Shown: in pieces, positions 7,630-13,714 of the stretch | Position numbering within the stretch: the first letter of the stretch is position 1 | Layout: each line of letters begins with the position of its first letter | Assembly: GCA_934358675.1 (NCBI GenBank) | Contig: CAKRKX010000054.1 | Span: 1-16,890, forward strand | Source of the DNA: an uncultured Agathobacter sp. | GTDB lineage: Bacteria; Bacillota; Clostridia; Lachnospirales; Lachnospiraceae | Length of the DNA: 16,890 bases | Direction: 5' to 3' | The notes under the pieces: generated by a model | What the model saw: the letters and a program-made list of their open reading frames with translations, nothing else | Database searches by the model: none | What the model was told of the DNA's origin: nothing | Position numbers and translations under genes: made by a program

Positions 7630-8409
7630 CTAAATATATTGATCAAAGGACGGCTGTCCCTGCTGTGTCTGCGCACTTTTTTGCGCCTGCACAAAATCCA
7701 GTTCGCCGGTAATCTCCAGATATAGATTGGATGTCGTCTGGAACTGATACGGCAAAACCCACAGATAACCGATACCAAGACTTAAGATGCTGAGCGCATG
7801 CAGTCCGAGGAAACTGAAAAACAAATAAAGAAGACGTCCCTTGTTTCCCTTCATCGCCTTACGGCTTGTGCGAAGCGCCTCGATCACATCCATCTCCGGA
7901 TGATCCAACATAAAATATACCGTCAGAGCGTACTGAAGCTGCACGAATGCAATCAGCAGAATGCTGATGATCGCAAGCACGACAAGACATGCGACCGTCC
8001 ATACCGCTACACCCTTCATATAATAAACCAGCGCTCCCGCCCCAAACGGAACCGCAGCAACTACGGTAAGAAGCGTCAGAAGAATACCCGCGATCAGAAA
8101 ACGGTCCGGATGGTTCTTAAACGCATGAAACACCATTCCAAGTGTTCCTTTCTTCTTTCTTGCAAGATGCAGATTCAGATTGATCACGCCTGCGGACAGC
8201 AGAAATGTAATCAGCGAGATCAGAAAATCCGCCACATAAAAGATGATCGTCTGTCCAATTGGCTGCCGGGAGTCTTGTAGCATAGAAAAAGGGAGTTCTG
8301 CCGCCAAAGGAATAATTCCCATAGCGAGGATAGCTCCCATAGAAGTTCGATATTGTCCACTCAAGTTTTCTCGAGCGATGCGCTTGAGTTCTTTGCAAGG
8401 TCTGTTCAT
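7630..8409 (-). CDS. DUF975 family membrane protein
   Basis: A 259-residue integral membrane protein of unknown function. Hydrophobic segments fall near residues 25-42, 53-80, 104-130, 134-165 and 194-222. The family signs are an N-terminal ELKRIARENLSGQYRTSMGA block (7-26), the SRKAMKGNKGRL stretch (182-193) before the last membrane pair, and SLGIGYLWVLPY (210-221). Start choice is between the ATG at 8407-8409 (11 nt after GGAG) and a TTG at 8413-8415 (5 nt after GGAG), two codons longer; I prefer the ATG but cannot exclude the TTG. The gene has its own promoter, which overlaps a long inverted repeat, and is followed 59 nt later by the uracil permease. Confidence 0.85.
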   Translation of the reverse strand: MNRPCKELKRIARENLSGQYRTSMGAILAMGIIPLAAELPFSMLQDSRQPIGQTIIFYVADFLISLITFLLSAGVINLNLHLARKKKGTLGMVFHAFKNHPDRFLIAGILLTLLTVVAAVPFGAGALVYYMKGVAVWTVACLVVLAIISILLIAFVQLQYALTVYFMLDHPEMDVIEALRTSRKAMKGNKGRLLYLFFSFLGLHALSILSLGIGYLWVLPYQFQTTSNLYLEITGELDFVQAQKSAQTQQGQPSFDQYI

Positions 8410-8425
8410 TGTCAAATTGACTCCT

Positions 8426-8464
8426 TTATAATAGGCAAATCATTACATGCTTTGCCTATTATAA
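8426..8464. repeat. 14-bp perfect inverted repeat at the DUF975 promoter
   Basis: TTATAATAGGCAAA (8426-8439) and TTTGCCTATTATAA (8451-8464) are exact reverse complements around an 11-nt spacer. The outer arm contains the promoter -10 box and the inner arm ends directly against the AGGAG ribosome site of the DUF975 gene. It is not followed by a T tract, so it is not a terminator. It could be a repressor operator or, once transcribed in part, a hairpin affecting ribosome access. Confidence 0.8.
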
Positions 8465-8487
8465 CACGGATGTCATAAATCACACAA
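8458..8487 (-). promoter_or_regulatory. Extended -10 promoter of the DUF975 gene
   Basis: On the minus strand TGTTATAAT gives a perfect -10 (8458-8463) with the TGn extension. A weak TTGTGT (8482-8487) lies 18 nt upstream. Transcription would begin near 8451, inside the inverted repeat. Confidence 0.65.
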
Positions 8488-8529
8488 TGCATTCCTGTCA
8501 TTTTATTGATTTTTTGAATTCATAATTTT

Positions 8530-8730
8530 TCAGCTGTTAATAATTTCCTCCAGCTGCGCAAGCGGCATCGGCTTATAGTAATAGTAGCCCTGCAGTTCAT
8601 CACAACCGGAATCGATCAGGAAGTCGGCAACTCCCTTTGTCTCAACCCCTTCACAGACGATGGAATGATTCGTCCGCTTTAACATGTGGAAGATCTCCTC
8701 GATAACGATCTTGCCGTTGGCCGATATTTT
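8530..8730 (-). pseudogene. 5'-truncated EAL-domain (c-di-GMP phosphodiesterase) gene remnant
   Basis: The minus strand here encodes the last 66 or so residues of an EAL domain. It reads KISANGKIVIEE, then a helix, IVCEGVETKGVADFL, DSGCDELQGYYYYKPMP and a final EEIINS before the TGA at 8530-8532. The CEGVET motif (with a conserved active-site Glu) and QGYYY-KPMP are diagnostic of EAL phosphodiesterases that cleave cyclic di-GMP. Upstream of 8731 the homology stops at once: the frame continues for only about 15 codons through the hairpin of the neighbouring operon's terminator and then hits a stop. No start codon or other domain is present in the next 100 nt in any frame I checked. A full EAL domain needs about 240 residues, so this cannot be active. 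Confidence 0.82.
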
Positions 8731-8743
8731 TCCGTATACGCAA

Positions 8744-8775
8744 CAAAAAGAGCCCCGCGCAATCGCGCGAGACTC
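8744..8775 (-). terminator. Rho-independent terminator of the sugar ABC transporter operon
   Basis: On the minus strand an 11-bp stem (arms 8765-8775 and 8750-8760, two G-U pairs, 4-nt loop) is followed by TTTTT. It lies about 55 nt after the stop of the last permease gene. It marks the operon end and directly abuts the EAL gene remnant. Confidence 0.85.
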
Positions 8776-8830
8776 CTTTACTTTCTCCTAAAAGATTTTA
8801 TGTTGAATACTTTCCCCCATCCAATATCTT

Positions 8831-9697
8831 CTAGCCCTTAACGCTTCCTAATGCAACACCCTGAACGATGTGCTTTGAAAGAAATAGGTATACGATAATT
8901 ACAGGCAGGATAGAGAATGTGATCATTACATAAACCTGTCCCATATCAAACTTCAGCCAGTCAGCTGCACGTAACTGTGCAATCAGGATCGGAAGCGTTT
9001 TCTTCTTGTCATCGTGTAAGATCAATGCAGGAGTGAAGTAATTGTTCCAGCTGCTTACAAATGTGAAGATTGCCTGTACGGCGATGGCCGGTTTCATCAA
9101 AGGGAGGACAATACTGTTAAAAGTATGGAATTCACCGGAACCATCGATACGTGCCGCCTCAATCAAAGACATTGGTAATGCGCTCTCCATGTACTGCTTC
9201 ATGTAGAAGAATACAACCGGAGATGCAATTGTCGGAATGATCAGAGGAATAAAGCTATCCATCAAGTTCATTCCATTGACAAGTTTGATAAATCCAAGTG
9301 CAGTAACCTGCGTCGGGATCATCATGATCATCAGGATAAACGGATAAATATATTTCTTCAACTTGAACTCGTATGCATGAATCGCGTATGCGGTCATGGT
9401 TGAAAAATAAGTGCAAAGTACTGCGGAACAAGCTGATATAATCAGACTGTTGAACATACCTGACCAGATTGGCAGGGTTCCTTTTACAAGATTGTTCCAG
9501 TTATCCAGCAAATGCGTGCTTGGGATAGCGGTAAATCCTGATTGCAATTCTCCGTTTGATCTGGTTGCGTTAATGAACATAACATAGAACCAAAACAGAC
9601 AGAAGAATGAGATAATGATCAGTACAATATAGGCAATTGCCCGTCTGGCATGTAAACCCATGCCTTTTTTTGTTCCATTATTCGTTGTGTTAGCCAT
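8831..9697 (-). CDS. Carbohydrate ABC transporter permease, MalG type
   Basis: Second membrane subunit of a CUT1-family sugar importer. The 288-residue protein has a first membrane helix near 21-43, a large outer loop to about 78, and five more hydrophobic segments. The EAA loop that contacts the ATPase is seen as EAARIDGSGEF with LP at 199-200 (start E180), and the C-terminus VALGSVKG is typical of MalG-like subunits. The ATG ending at 9697 lies 6 nt after the stop of the MalF-type gene; its GGGG ribosome site overlaps that stop, indicating translational coupling. Substrate is inferred from the locus: cellobiose or short cellodextrins. It is the last gene before the terminator, and no ATPase gene follows. 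Confidence 0.93.
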   Translation of the reverse strand: MANTTNNGTKKGMGLHARRAIAYIVLIIISFFCLFWFYVMFINATRSNGELQSGFTAIPSTHLLDNWNNLVKGTLPIWSGMFNSLIISACSAVLCTYFSTMTAYAIHAYEFKLKKYIYPFILMIMMIPTQVTALGFIKLVNGMNLMDSFIPLIIPTIASPVVFFYMKQYMESALPMSLIEAARIDGSGEFHTFNSIVLPLMKPAIAVQAIFTFVSSWNNYFTPALILHDDKKKTLPILIAQLRAADWLKFDMGQVYVMITFSILPVIIVYLFLSKHIVQGVALGSVKG

Positions 9698-9703
9698 AGT
9701 TCA

Positions 9704-10621
9704 TTACCCCTTTCTCTTATCGTTTCCTGTTACCTTAAATACAACCAGACTTAAGGCTGTTGTAAGGATAAACAGAACAACTGACAATGCACCGGCCATA
9801 CCGTAGTTCTTGCTGAACAGGTGCTTGTTCAAGTACATGATCAGTGTCATGGTTGAACGCATCGGATCTCCGGTTCCGTTTGTTAAGATCTGCGGTACAT
9901 CAAAGAGCTGTAAGCCACCGATCAGGGATGTAATGATTACATATACTAAAATCGGGCGAAGTAACGGAAGTGTAATCTTAAAGAATACCTGCGTTGAAGT
10001 TGCTCCGTCAACCTCCGCTGCCTCAAAGAGCGAAGTATCAATTCCCATCATACCTGCCATAAGAAGAATGGTTGTATTACCAAACCACATCAGGCAGTTC
10101 ATTAAAGCGATAAGACCTCTTGCACTTCCTGTATGTGACAGGAACTTGTATGGTTCCGAGATAAAGCCGATCTGCATCAACAGTGAATTGATTGGTCCTC
10201 CGTCTGAGAACAATGTAAAGAACAACATTGAAAAAGCGGAAGCCATGATCAGATTCGGAAGATAAATAACGGTCTTAAAAAATCTGGATCCTTTCAATCG
10301 AAGCTGTACATCCGAAAACCATGCACCAAGTAACAGTGAGAAGAATATCTGCGGGATGAAACACATCAGCCACAGAACCATGGTATTCTTAAAATATGTC
10401 CATATATCTCCGCTGCTAAAAAGTGCTTTATAATTATCTAACCCTACAAATGTCGGTCCAACCTGCGTCAGACCCGACATATAATTTTCAAAGAAACTGT
10501 TGTAAATCGTATTTACTAATGGTACCAGCTGAAATAATACAAATACAACACAAAACGGGATCAAAAAAATGTAGCCCCATTTATTATATCTGACTGCTTT
10601 CCCTCCACTATGACTCTTCAT
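9704..10621 (-). CDS. Carbohydrate ABC transporter permease, MalF type
   Basis: First membrane subunit of the CUT1 importer. The 305-residue protein has six predicted membrane segments (first at about 17-38) and the EAA loop EAAEVDGATSTQVFFKITLP from E200 to P219, where the ATPase docks. I chose the ATG ending at 10621 because GGGAGG lies 7 nt upstream; a codon five residues earlier overlaps the ribosome site. It follows the solute-binding protein gene after about 170 nt that contain stem-loops, so its level is probably lower than that of the binding protein. It overlaps functionally with the MalG-type gene 6 nt downstream. Confidence 0.93.
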   Translation of the reverse strand: MKSHSGGKAVRYNKWGYIFLIPFCVVFVLFQLVPLVNTIYNSFFENYMSGLTQVGPTFVGLDNYKALFSSGDIWTYFKNTMVLWLMCFIPQIFFSLLLGAWFSDVQLRLKGSRFFKTVIYLPNLIMASAFSMLFFTLFSDGGPINSLLMQIGFISEPYKFLSHTGSARGLIALMNCLMWFGNTTILLMAGMMGIDTSLFEAAEVDGATSTQVFFKITLPLLRPILVYVIITSLIGGLQLFDVPQILTNGTGDPMRSTMTLIMYLNKHLFSKNYGMAGALSVVLFILTTALSLVVFKVTGNDKRKG

Positions 10622-10698
10622 AAAACTACCTCCCAACTGGTATGTTTTGTTTTGTTATACATCTTAAAAACCTTTATAATTGCCTCTTTTTTTAAAAT

Positions 10699-10761
10699 GA
10701 CCGTGCCGCCATCCGGGATGGTCGGCACGGTCTTTGCACTTTTGTTTTCGCGTAGGCGAAA
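10699..10761 (-). other. Intercistronic stem-loops between binding protein and permease genes
   Basis: Two hairpins lie in the gap. The larger has a 10-bp outer stem (GACCGTGCCG at 10699-10708 with CGGCACGGTC at 10723-10732) continued by an inner 5-bp CCATC/GATGG stem. The smaller has TTTCGC/GCGAAA arms (10746-10751, 10756-10761). On the minus strand the larger is followed only by ATTTT and then an A run, so it would terminate weakly if at all. This fits partial termination or protection of the binding-protein mRNA end, as known between malE and malF. Confidence 0.6.
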
Positions 10762-10791
10762 TTCCTCGCACAAAGCGCATTCGTACATTAA

Positions 10792-12186
10792 TTAGTATGA
10801 CAGTTCTGGATACTTCTCTGTTACAGCCTTGTAGAAGAGATCAAGTGCGTCCTCCTTAGAAGCCTTTCCTTCGAAGTAGTTCTTCATAGCGTTCTGGAAT
10901 TCCTCGTTACATCCCTGATCGTAAGCACAGATATTGCTTAAGTCAAGATTTGCAACACCAGCACAGTACATCTCAAGTGGGTTCTGTCCACCAAGAATCT
11001 TGCTCTCGTAAGGCTTGTCACCCTTACCCATGATTGTTCCGTCTGCAAGTCCGTTCATAACCTTGTTATTATTTACGAAATCGTCATCGTCAACAACGAT
11101 GTCCTTCATGATATCGTCATCTGTTGTCATCTTAAGGATGATATCCTTAATTAAGCCCTTGTTATCTGTTCCGTTAGCAGCACAGATCCAGGTACCGCCC
11201 CAATAGAAGCCCTGAGGTCCTTCAGCTGCGCCCCAGCCACCGTTGTATCCGATAGATCCTTCTGTATCAGCAGCCATTGAGAAGTTTACTAACCAAGCCG
11301 GTCCAAAGTAGCAGAATACCTTTCCTTCCGGATAGAATCCCTTTGACCAGTCATCTGACCACAGATCATGTGTTCCTGTCTCACCGGCATCAACAAGTGC
11401 CTTAGAGTCATCAACCCACTTCATAATGTTGTCATCAATATTGATCTTTCCATCCTGTACCCACTTAGAAGTTACGTTGTTAGAGTATACACGGTATGTA
11501 TCATTTACAGAAGATGTCATATGATATCCTGCATCCTTCATCTTCTTAGCGGTCTCATTAAATGTATCCCAATCGCTTACGTAGTTCTGTACTTCAGCCG
11601 GATCATCTGTTCCGAGAACTTCCTTAGCTGCATCTCTGTTGTAGAAGAGAACGCCCGGGCAGCCCTGCCATGAAACACCTTTTAATGTTCCGTTGGAATC
11701 TGTTACGATATCCTTTGTGTACTGATACTGCTTAGAAAGATCTTCCTCAGAAATACCAAGATCTGTGATTGGTAATGTGTAATCAGTATCCACATACTTT
11801 AATGCATAGTCAGCCTCAACCAGGAAAATATCGATCTTGTCATCTGCTGCTGCACTTTCCTGATTCAGTAATGTCTGATCCAGATTGTTCTGGTAAGCAT
11901 TGTCATCATTTGGTGTAATGTTCCAGACAACATCGACATCACCGATCTTACCATGTGTAGCATCCACTTCCTGATAATCAGGATAATGATCTGTAATACG
12001 GCTCTTGAACTCCTCATTCCAGCAATAGATGTTAAGAACTTTACCTTCATCAGCTACCTCAGTTGTAGGTGTTGCATCCGATGCAGATGTATCTGCCGGC
12101 TTGGAATCTTTGTTTCCGCCGCATCCAACAAACATTGTTGCCACCATGCTTGCACACAACAGTGCGCTTACCACTTTCTTTTTCAT
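10792..12186 (-). CDS. Extracellular sugar-binding lipoprotein of the ABC importer
   Basis: Family 1 solute-binding protein, anchored outside the cell membrane, that hands its sugar to the MalF/MalG-type permeases. The 464-residue precursor has a lipoprotein signal: MKKK, a hydrophobic core, and the lipobox FVGC with the lipidated cysteine at C22. A Ser/Thr/Asp-rich linker follows to about residue 45, then the mature domain beginning VLNIYCWNEEF. An aromatic-rich stretch near the middle (GGWGAAEGPQGFYWGGTW) resembles the sugar-stacking part of such proteins. The acidic composition is usual for the class. An AAGGAGG site precedes the ATG ending at 12186. It is 68 nt downstream of the LacI-type regulator and next to the cellobiose phosphorylase operon, so cellobiose or cellodextrin binding is the best inference; the sequence alone does not prove the ligand. 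Confidence 0.92.
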   Translation of the reverse strand: MKKKVVSALLCASMVATMFVGCGGNKDSKPADTSASDATPTTEVADEGKVLNIYCWNEEFKSRITDHYPDYQEVDATHGKIGDVDVVWNITPNDDNAYQNNLDQTLLNQESAAADDKIDIFLVEADYALKYVDTDYTLPITDLGISEEDLSKQYQYTKDIVTDSNGTLKGVSWQGCPGVLFYNRDAAKEVLGTDDPAEVQNYVSDWDTFNETAKKMKDAGYHMTSSVNDTYRVYSNNVTSKWVQDGKINIDDNIMKWVDDSKALVDAGETGTHDLWSDDWSKGFYPEGKVFCYFGPAWLVNFSMAADTEGSIGYNGGWGAAEGPQGFYWGGTWICAANGTDNKGLIKDIILKMTTDDDIMKDIVVDDDDFVNNNKVMNGLADGTIMGKGDKPYESKILGGQNPLEMYCAGVANLDLSNICAYDQGCNEEFQNAMKNYFEGKASKEDALDLFYKAVTEKYPELSY

Positions 12187-12254
12187 ATTGTAACCCTCCT
12201 TATAATTTTACATGGGCTTTACGCCCTAGTGTTTTTTGTGAGAAAGCCTTCGTT

Positions 12255-13277
12255 CTATTCATCCACCTGAATCATTCCAACGGATTGTCCCGGAACTAAG
12301 CTTCCTTCTATAACCACTCTCTCAATGAGAGCCGTTTTCGGTTTTTCAATGGCACCTATGAGTCTTGTCGCCGCCTCTTCGCCGATCAATTCCGTGTTCT
12401 GTTTGATCGTTGTAAGTTTCGGATAAAGAATCTGTGATATCATAGTGCCGTCATATCCGGCTATCGAAATATCCTGAGGAATTCTCATTCCTCTTTCTAT
12501 AATGACATTTCTTCCACCAATCAATGAGGTGTCATCCGGATAAATAATGCAGGTCGGCGGATCCGGCAGATCCAAAAGCTGTCTGGTCTGTTCAGCCGAG
12601 CCTTTCGTTTCGAGGTAATTTGCAGTGCGTACATAATTATCTGAAACATTGAGTCCTAATTCATCCATTGTCCGATAAAAGCTTACCAGCCGGTCTCTTG
12701 TAACCGCCGAGCCTTCCTGACCATGAATATAAGCGATCTTTCGATGCCCCTGACTGTATATGTACTTTACAAGTTCCTCAATTCCCTGAATGTTATTAGA
12801 AGTAACCGCCGAGCAATTGTGATGCACATAATCGATGGTTACTACCGGAAGTTCACTGTTCATCAGTTCAATAACATCCGGATCATTAAAATTCGCACAT
12901 ACAATCACAACGCCTTCAAAATTGCGATATCGACAGTGATCGTAATAAGAAACTTTGCGATTCTCGAAGCAGGTATTAATAAATGTAATATCATATCCCA
13001 GCTTCTCAGCCTGAACTTTCAGTCCATTCAGCACGCCTGAGAAATATTCATGTGTCAATCCTCTTCCGGCTTCCTCTTCAAAGAGAACTCCGATACTATA
13101 AGAACGATTGGTCTTCAATGCTCTGGCCGCTGCATTTGGAAAATATCCAAGTTCATCTGCAACTTGTCTTACCCGGTTCTTTGTCTCCTCGCTGATATCT
13201 TTATGATCGTTCAGTGCTTTACTTACCGTAGCAGTGGATACGCCACACTTTTCAGCAATTGTTTTTAAAGATACCAT
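12255..13277 (-). CDS. LacI-family transcriptional regulator of the cellobiose locus
   Basis: DNA-binding repressor of the LacI/GalR family. The 340 residues begin with the helix-turn-helix LKTIAEKCGVSTATVSKALN (4-23), followed by the hinge region ending LKTNRSYSIGVLF and a periplasmic-binding-protein-like effector domain. Within the latter, RKIAYIHG, PTCIIYPDD and ISIAGYDGT are standard family blocks. GGAGG lies 6 nt before the ATG ending at 13277. It is divergent from cellobiose phosphorylase and upstream of the transporter genes on the same strand. A promoter and an operator-like motif lie directly in front of it, suggesting autoregulation. The inducer is inferred to be cellobiose, another cellodextrin or a product of its breakdown. 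Confidence 0.95.
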   Translation of the reverse strand: MVSLKTIAEKCGVSTATVSKALNDHKDISEETKNRVRQVADELGYFPNAAARALKTNRSYSIGVLFEEEAGRGLTHEYFSGVLNGLKVQAEKLGYDITFINTCFENRKVSYYDHCRYRNFEGVVIVCANFNDPDVIELMNSELPVVTIDYVHHNCSAVTSNNIQGIEELVKYIYSQGHRKIAYIHGQEGSAVTRDRLVSFYRTMDELGLNVSDNYVRTANYLETKGSAEQTRQLLDLPDPPTCIIYPDDTSLIGGRNVIIERGMRIPQDISIAGYDGTMISQILYPKLTTIKQNTELIGEEAATRLIGAIEKPKTALIERVVIEGSLVPGQSVGMIQVDE

Positions 13278-13306
13278 CCTGTTCCTCCAACTCGTTTCGA
13301 AAACTG

Positions 13307-13322
13307 CTTAATCGTTTTCGTA
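13307..13322. promoter_or_regulatory. Putative LacI-type operator O1 (regulator/transporter side)
   Basis: CTTAATCGTTTTCGTA is centred on a CG pair, as LacI-family operators are. It covers the predicted start point of the regulator transcript. It matches the site at 13624-13639 in 14 of 16 positions and the one at 13455-13470 in 14 of 16. It is also flanked by CGAAAAC/GTTTTCG arms (13299-13305 and 13314-13320). Confidence 0.6.
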
Positions 13323-13327
13323 GCTTT

Positions 13328-13356
13328 AATGTACACCTTTTGTTCACAAATTGCAA
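13328..13356 (-). promoter_or_regulatory. Promoter of the regulator/transporter operon
   Basis: On the minus strand TTGCAA (13351-13356) is followed after 17 nt by TACATT (13328-13333). The predicted start is near 13321, giving a leader of about 45 nt before the regulator ATG, with operator O1 on the start point. Confidence 0.6.
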
Positions 13357-13576
13357 TAGATTTTCGTCATTTCAGCAGTTTTACCACATATTTTTGTCTT
13401 ATGTTGTGCATTTTGTGCATATCTTGTTTATTTTTCCTTTCGTTTTCTTTTGTTCTTATACGTTTTCGTAATTTACACACTAAATCGACCGTTTTTTGCG
13501 TTTTGTGCTTTTCTTCTATTTTTCCGTACACTTTTTGTGTAATTTGCTATTTTCCCTATTTCATGCGGTTTTCCTA
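13357..13576. other. T-rich, G-poor spacer between the divergent promoters
   Basis: This 220-nt stretch has no credible gene. Its plus strand is strongly pyrimidine-rich with many T runs, unlike the flanking DNA. It holds a short direct repeat TTGTGCAT (13404-13411 and 13413-13420) and the middle operator-like site. A second tandem repeat, TTTTGCAT twice (13583-13598), lies just beyond it inside the phosphorylase promoter. Confidence 0.55.
13455..13470. promoter_or_regulatory. Putative LacI-type operator O2 (middle site)
   Basis: CTTATACGTTTTCGTA differs from O1 in only two adjacent bases. It lies far from both promoters (about 120 nt from each), where it could serve as an auxiliary site for DNA looping. 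Confidence 0.45.
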
Positions 13577-13605
13577 TTGATTTTTTGCATTTTTGCATAT
13601 ATACT
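13577..13605 (+). promoter_or_regulatory. Promoter of cellobiose phosphorylase
   Basis: TTGATT (13577-13582) and TATACT (13600-13605) are separated by exactly 17 nt. Transcription would begin near 13612, leaving a leader of about 100 nt. Operator O3 starts about 12 nt downstream, a position where a bound repressor would block the polymerase. Confidence 0.7.
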
Positions 13606-13623
13606 CAATGATAAATAAAGTTA

Positions 13624-13639
13624 CTTAATCGTTTACGTT
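13624..13639. promoter_or_regulatory. Putative LacI-type operator O3 (phosphorylase side)
   Basis: CTTAATCGTTTACGTT is a CG-centred imperfect palindrome (TTA in both arms) and shares 14 of 16 bases with O1. It sits just downstream of the phosphorylase transcription start. A partial copy of its left end, TTACTTAAT, recurs at 13681-13689 near the ribosome site. Confidence 0.65.
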
Positions 13640-13714
13640 CATAAGGAATATCAATGGACGATACGCATTGAAAACAGTATTTACTTAATAAATAGAATAA
13701 GGAGGATGTTTACT

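Noticed and set aside
12214..12226. GGGC/GCCC hairpin between the LacI-type and binding-protein genes
   Set aside because: The stem is only 4 bp and no T tract follows in the minus direction, the only direction transcribed here, so it is not a terminator.
13706..13714. Earlier in-frame ATG of cellobiose phosphorylase
   Set aside because: It directly touches the AAGGAGG site, leaving no spacing; the ATG at 13715 gives the family N-terminus [11 protein letters not shown].
13278..13714. A small coding gene or toxin-antitoxin pair in the long divergent intergenic region
   Set aside because: Open frames there are T-rich low-complexity translations (Phe/Ser/Cys repeats) without ribosome sites.
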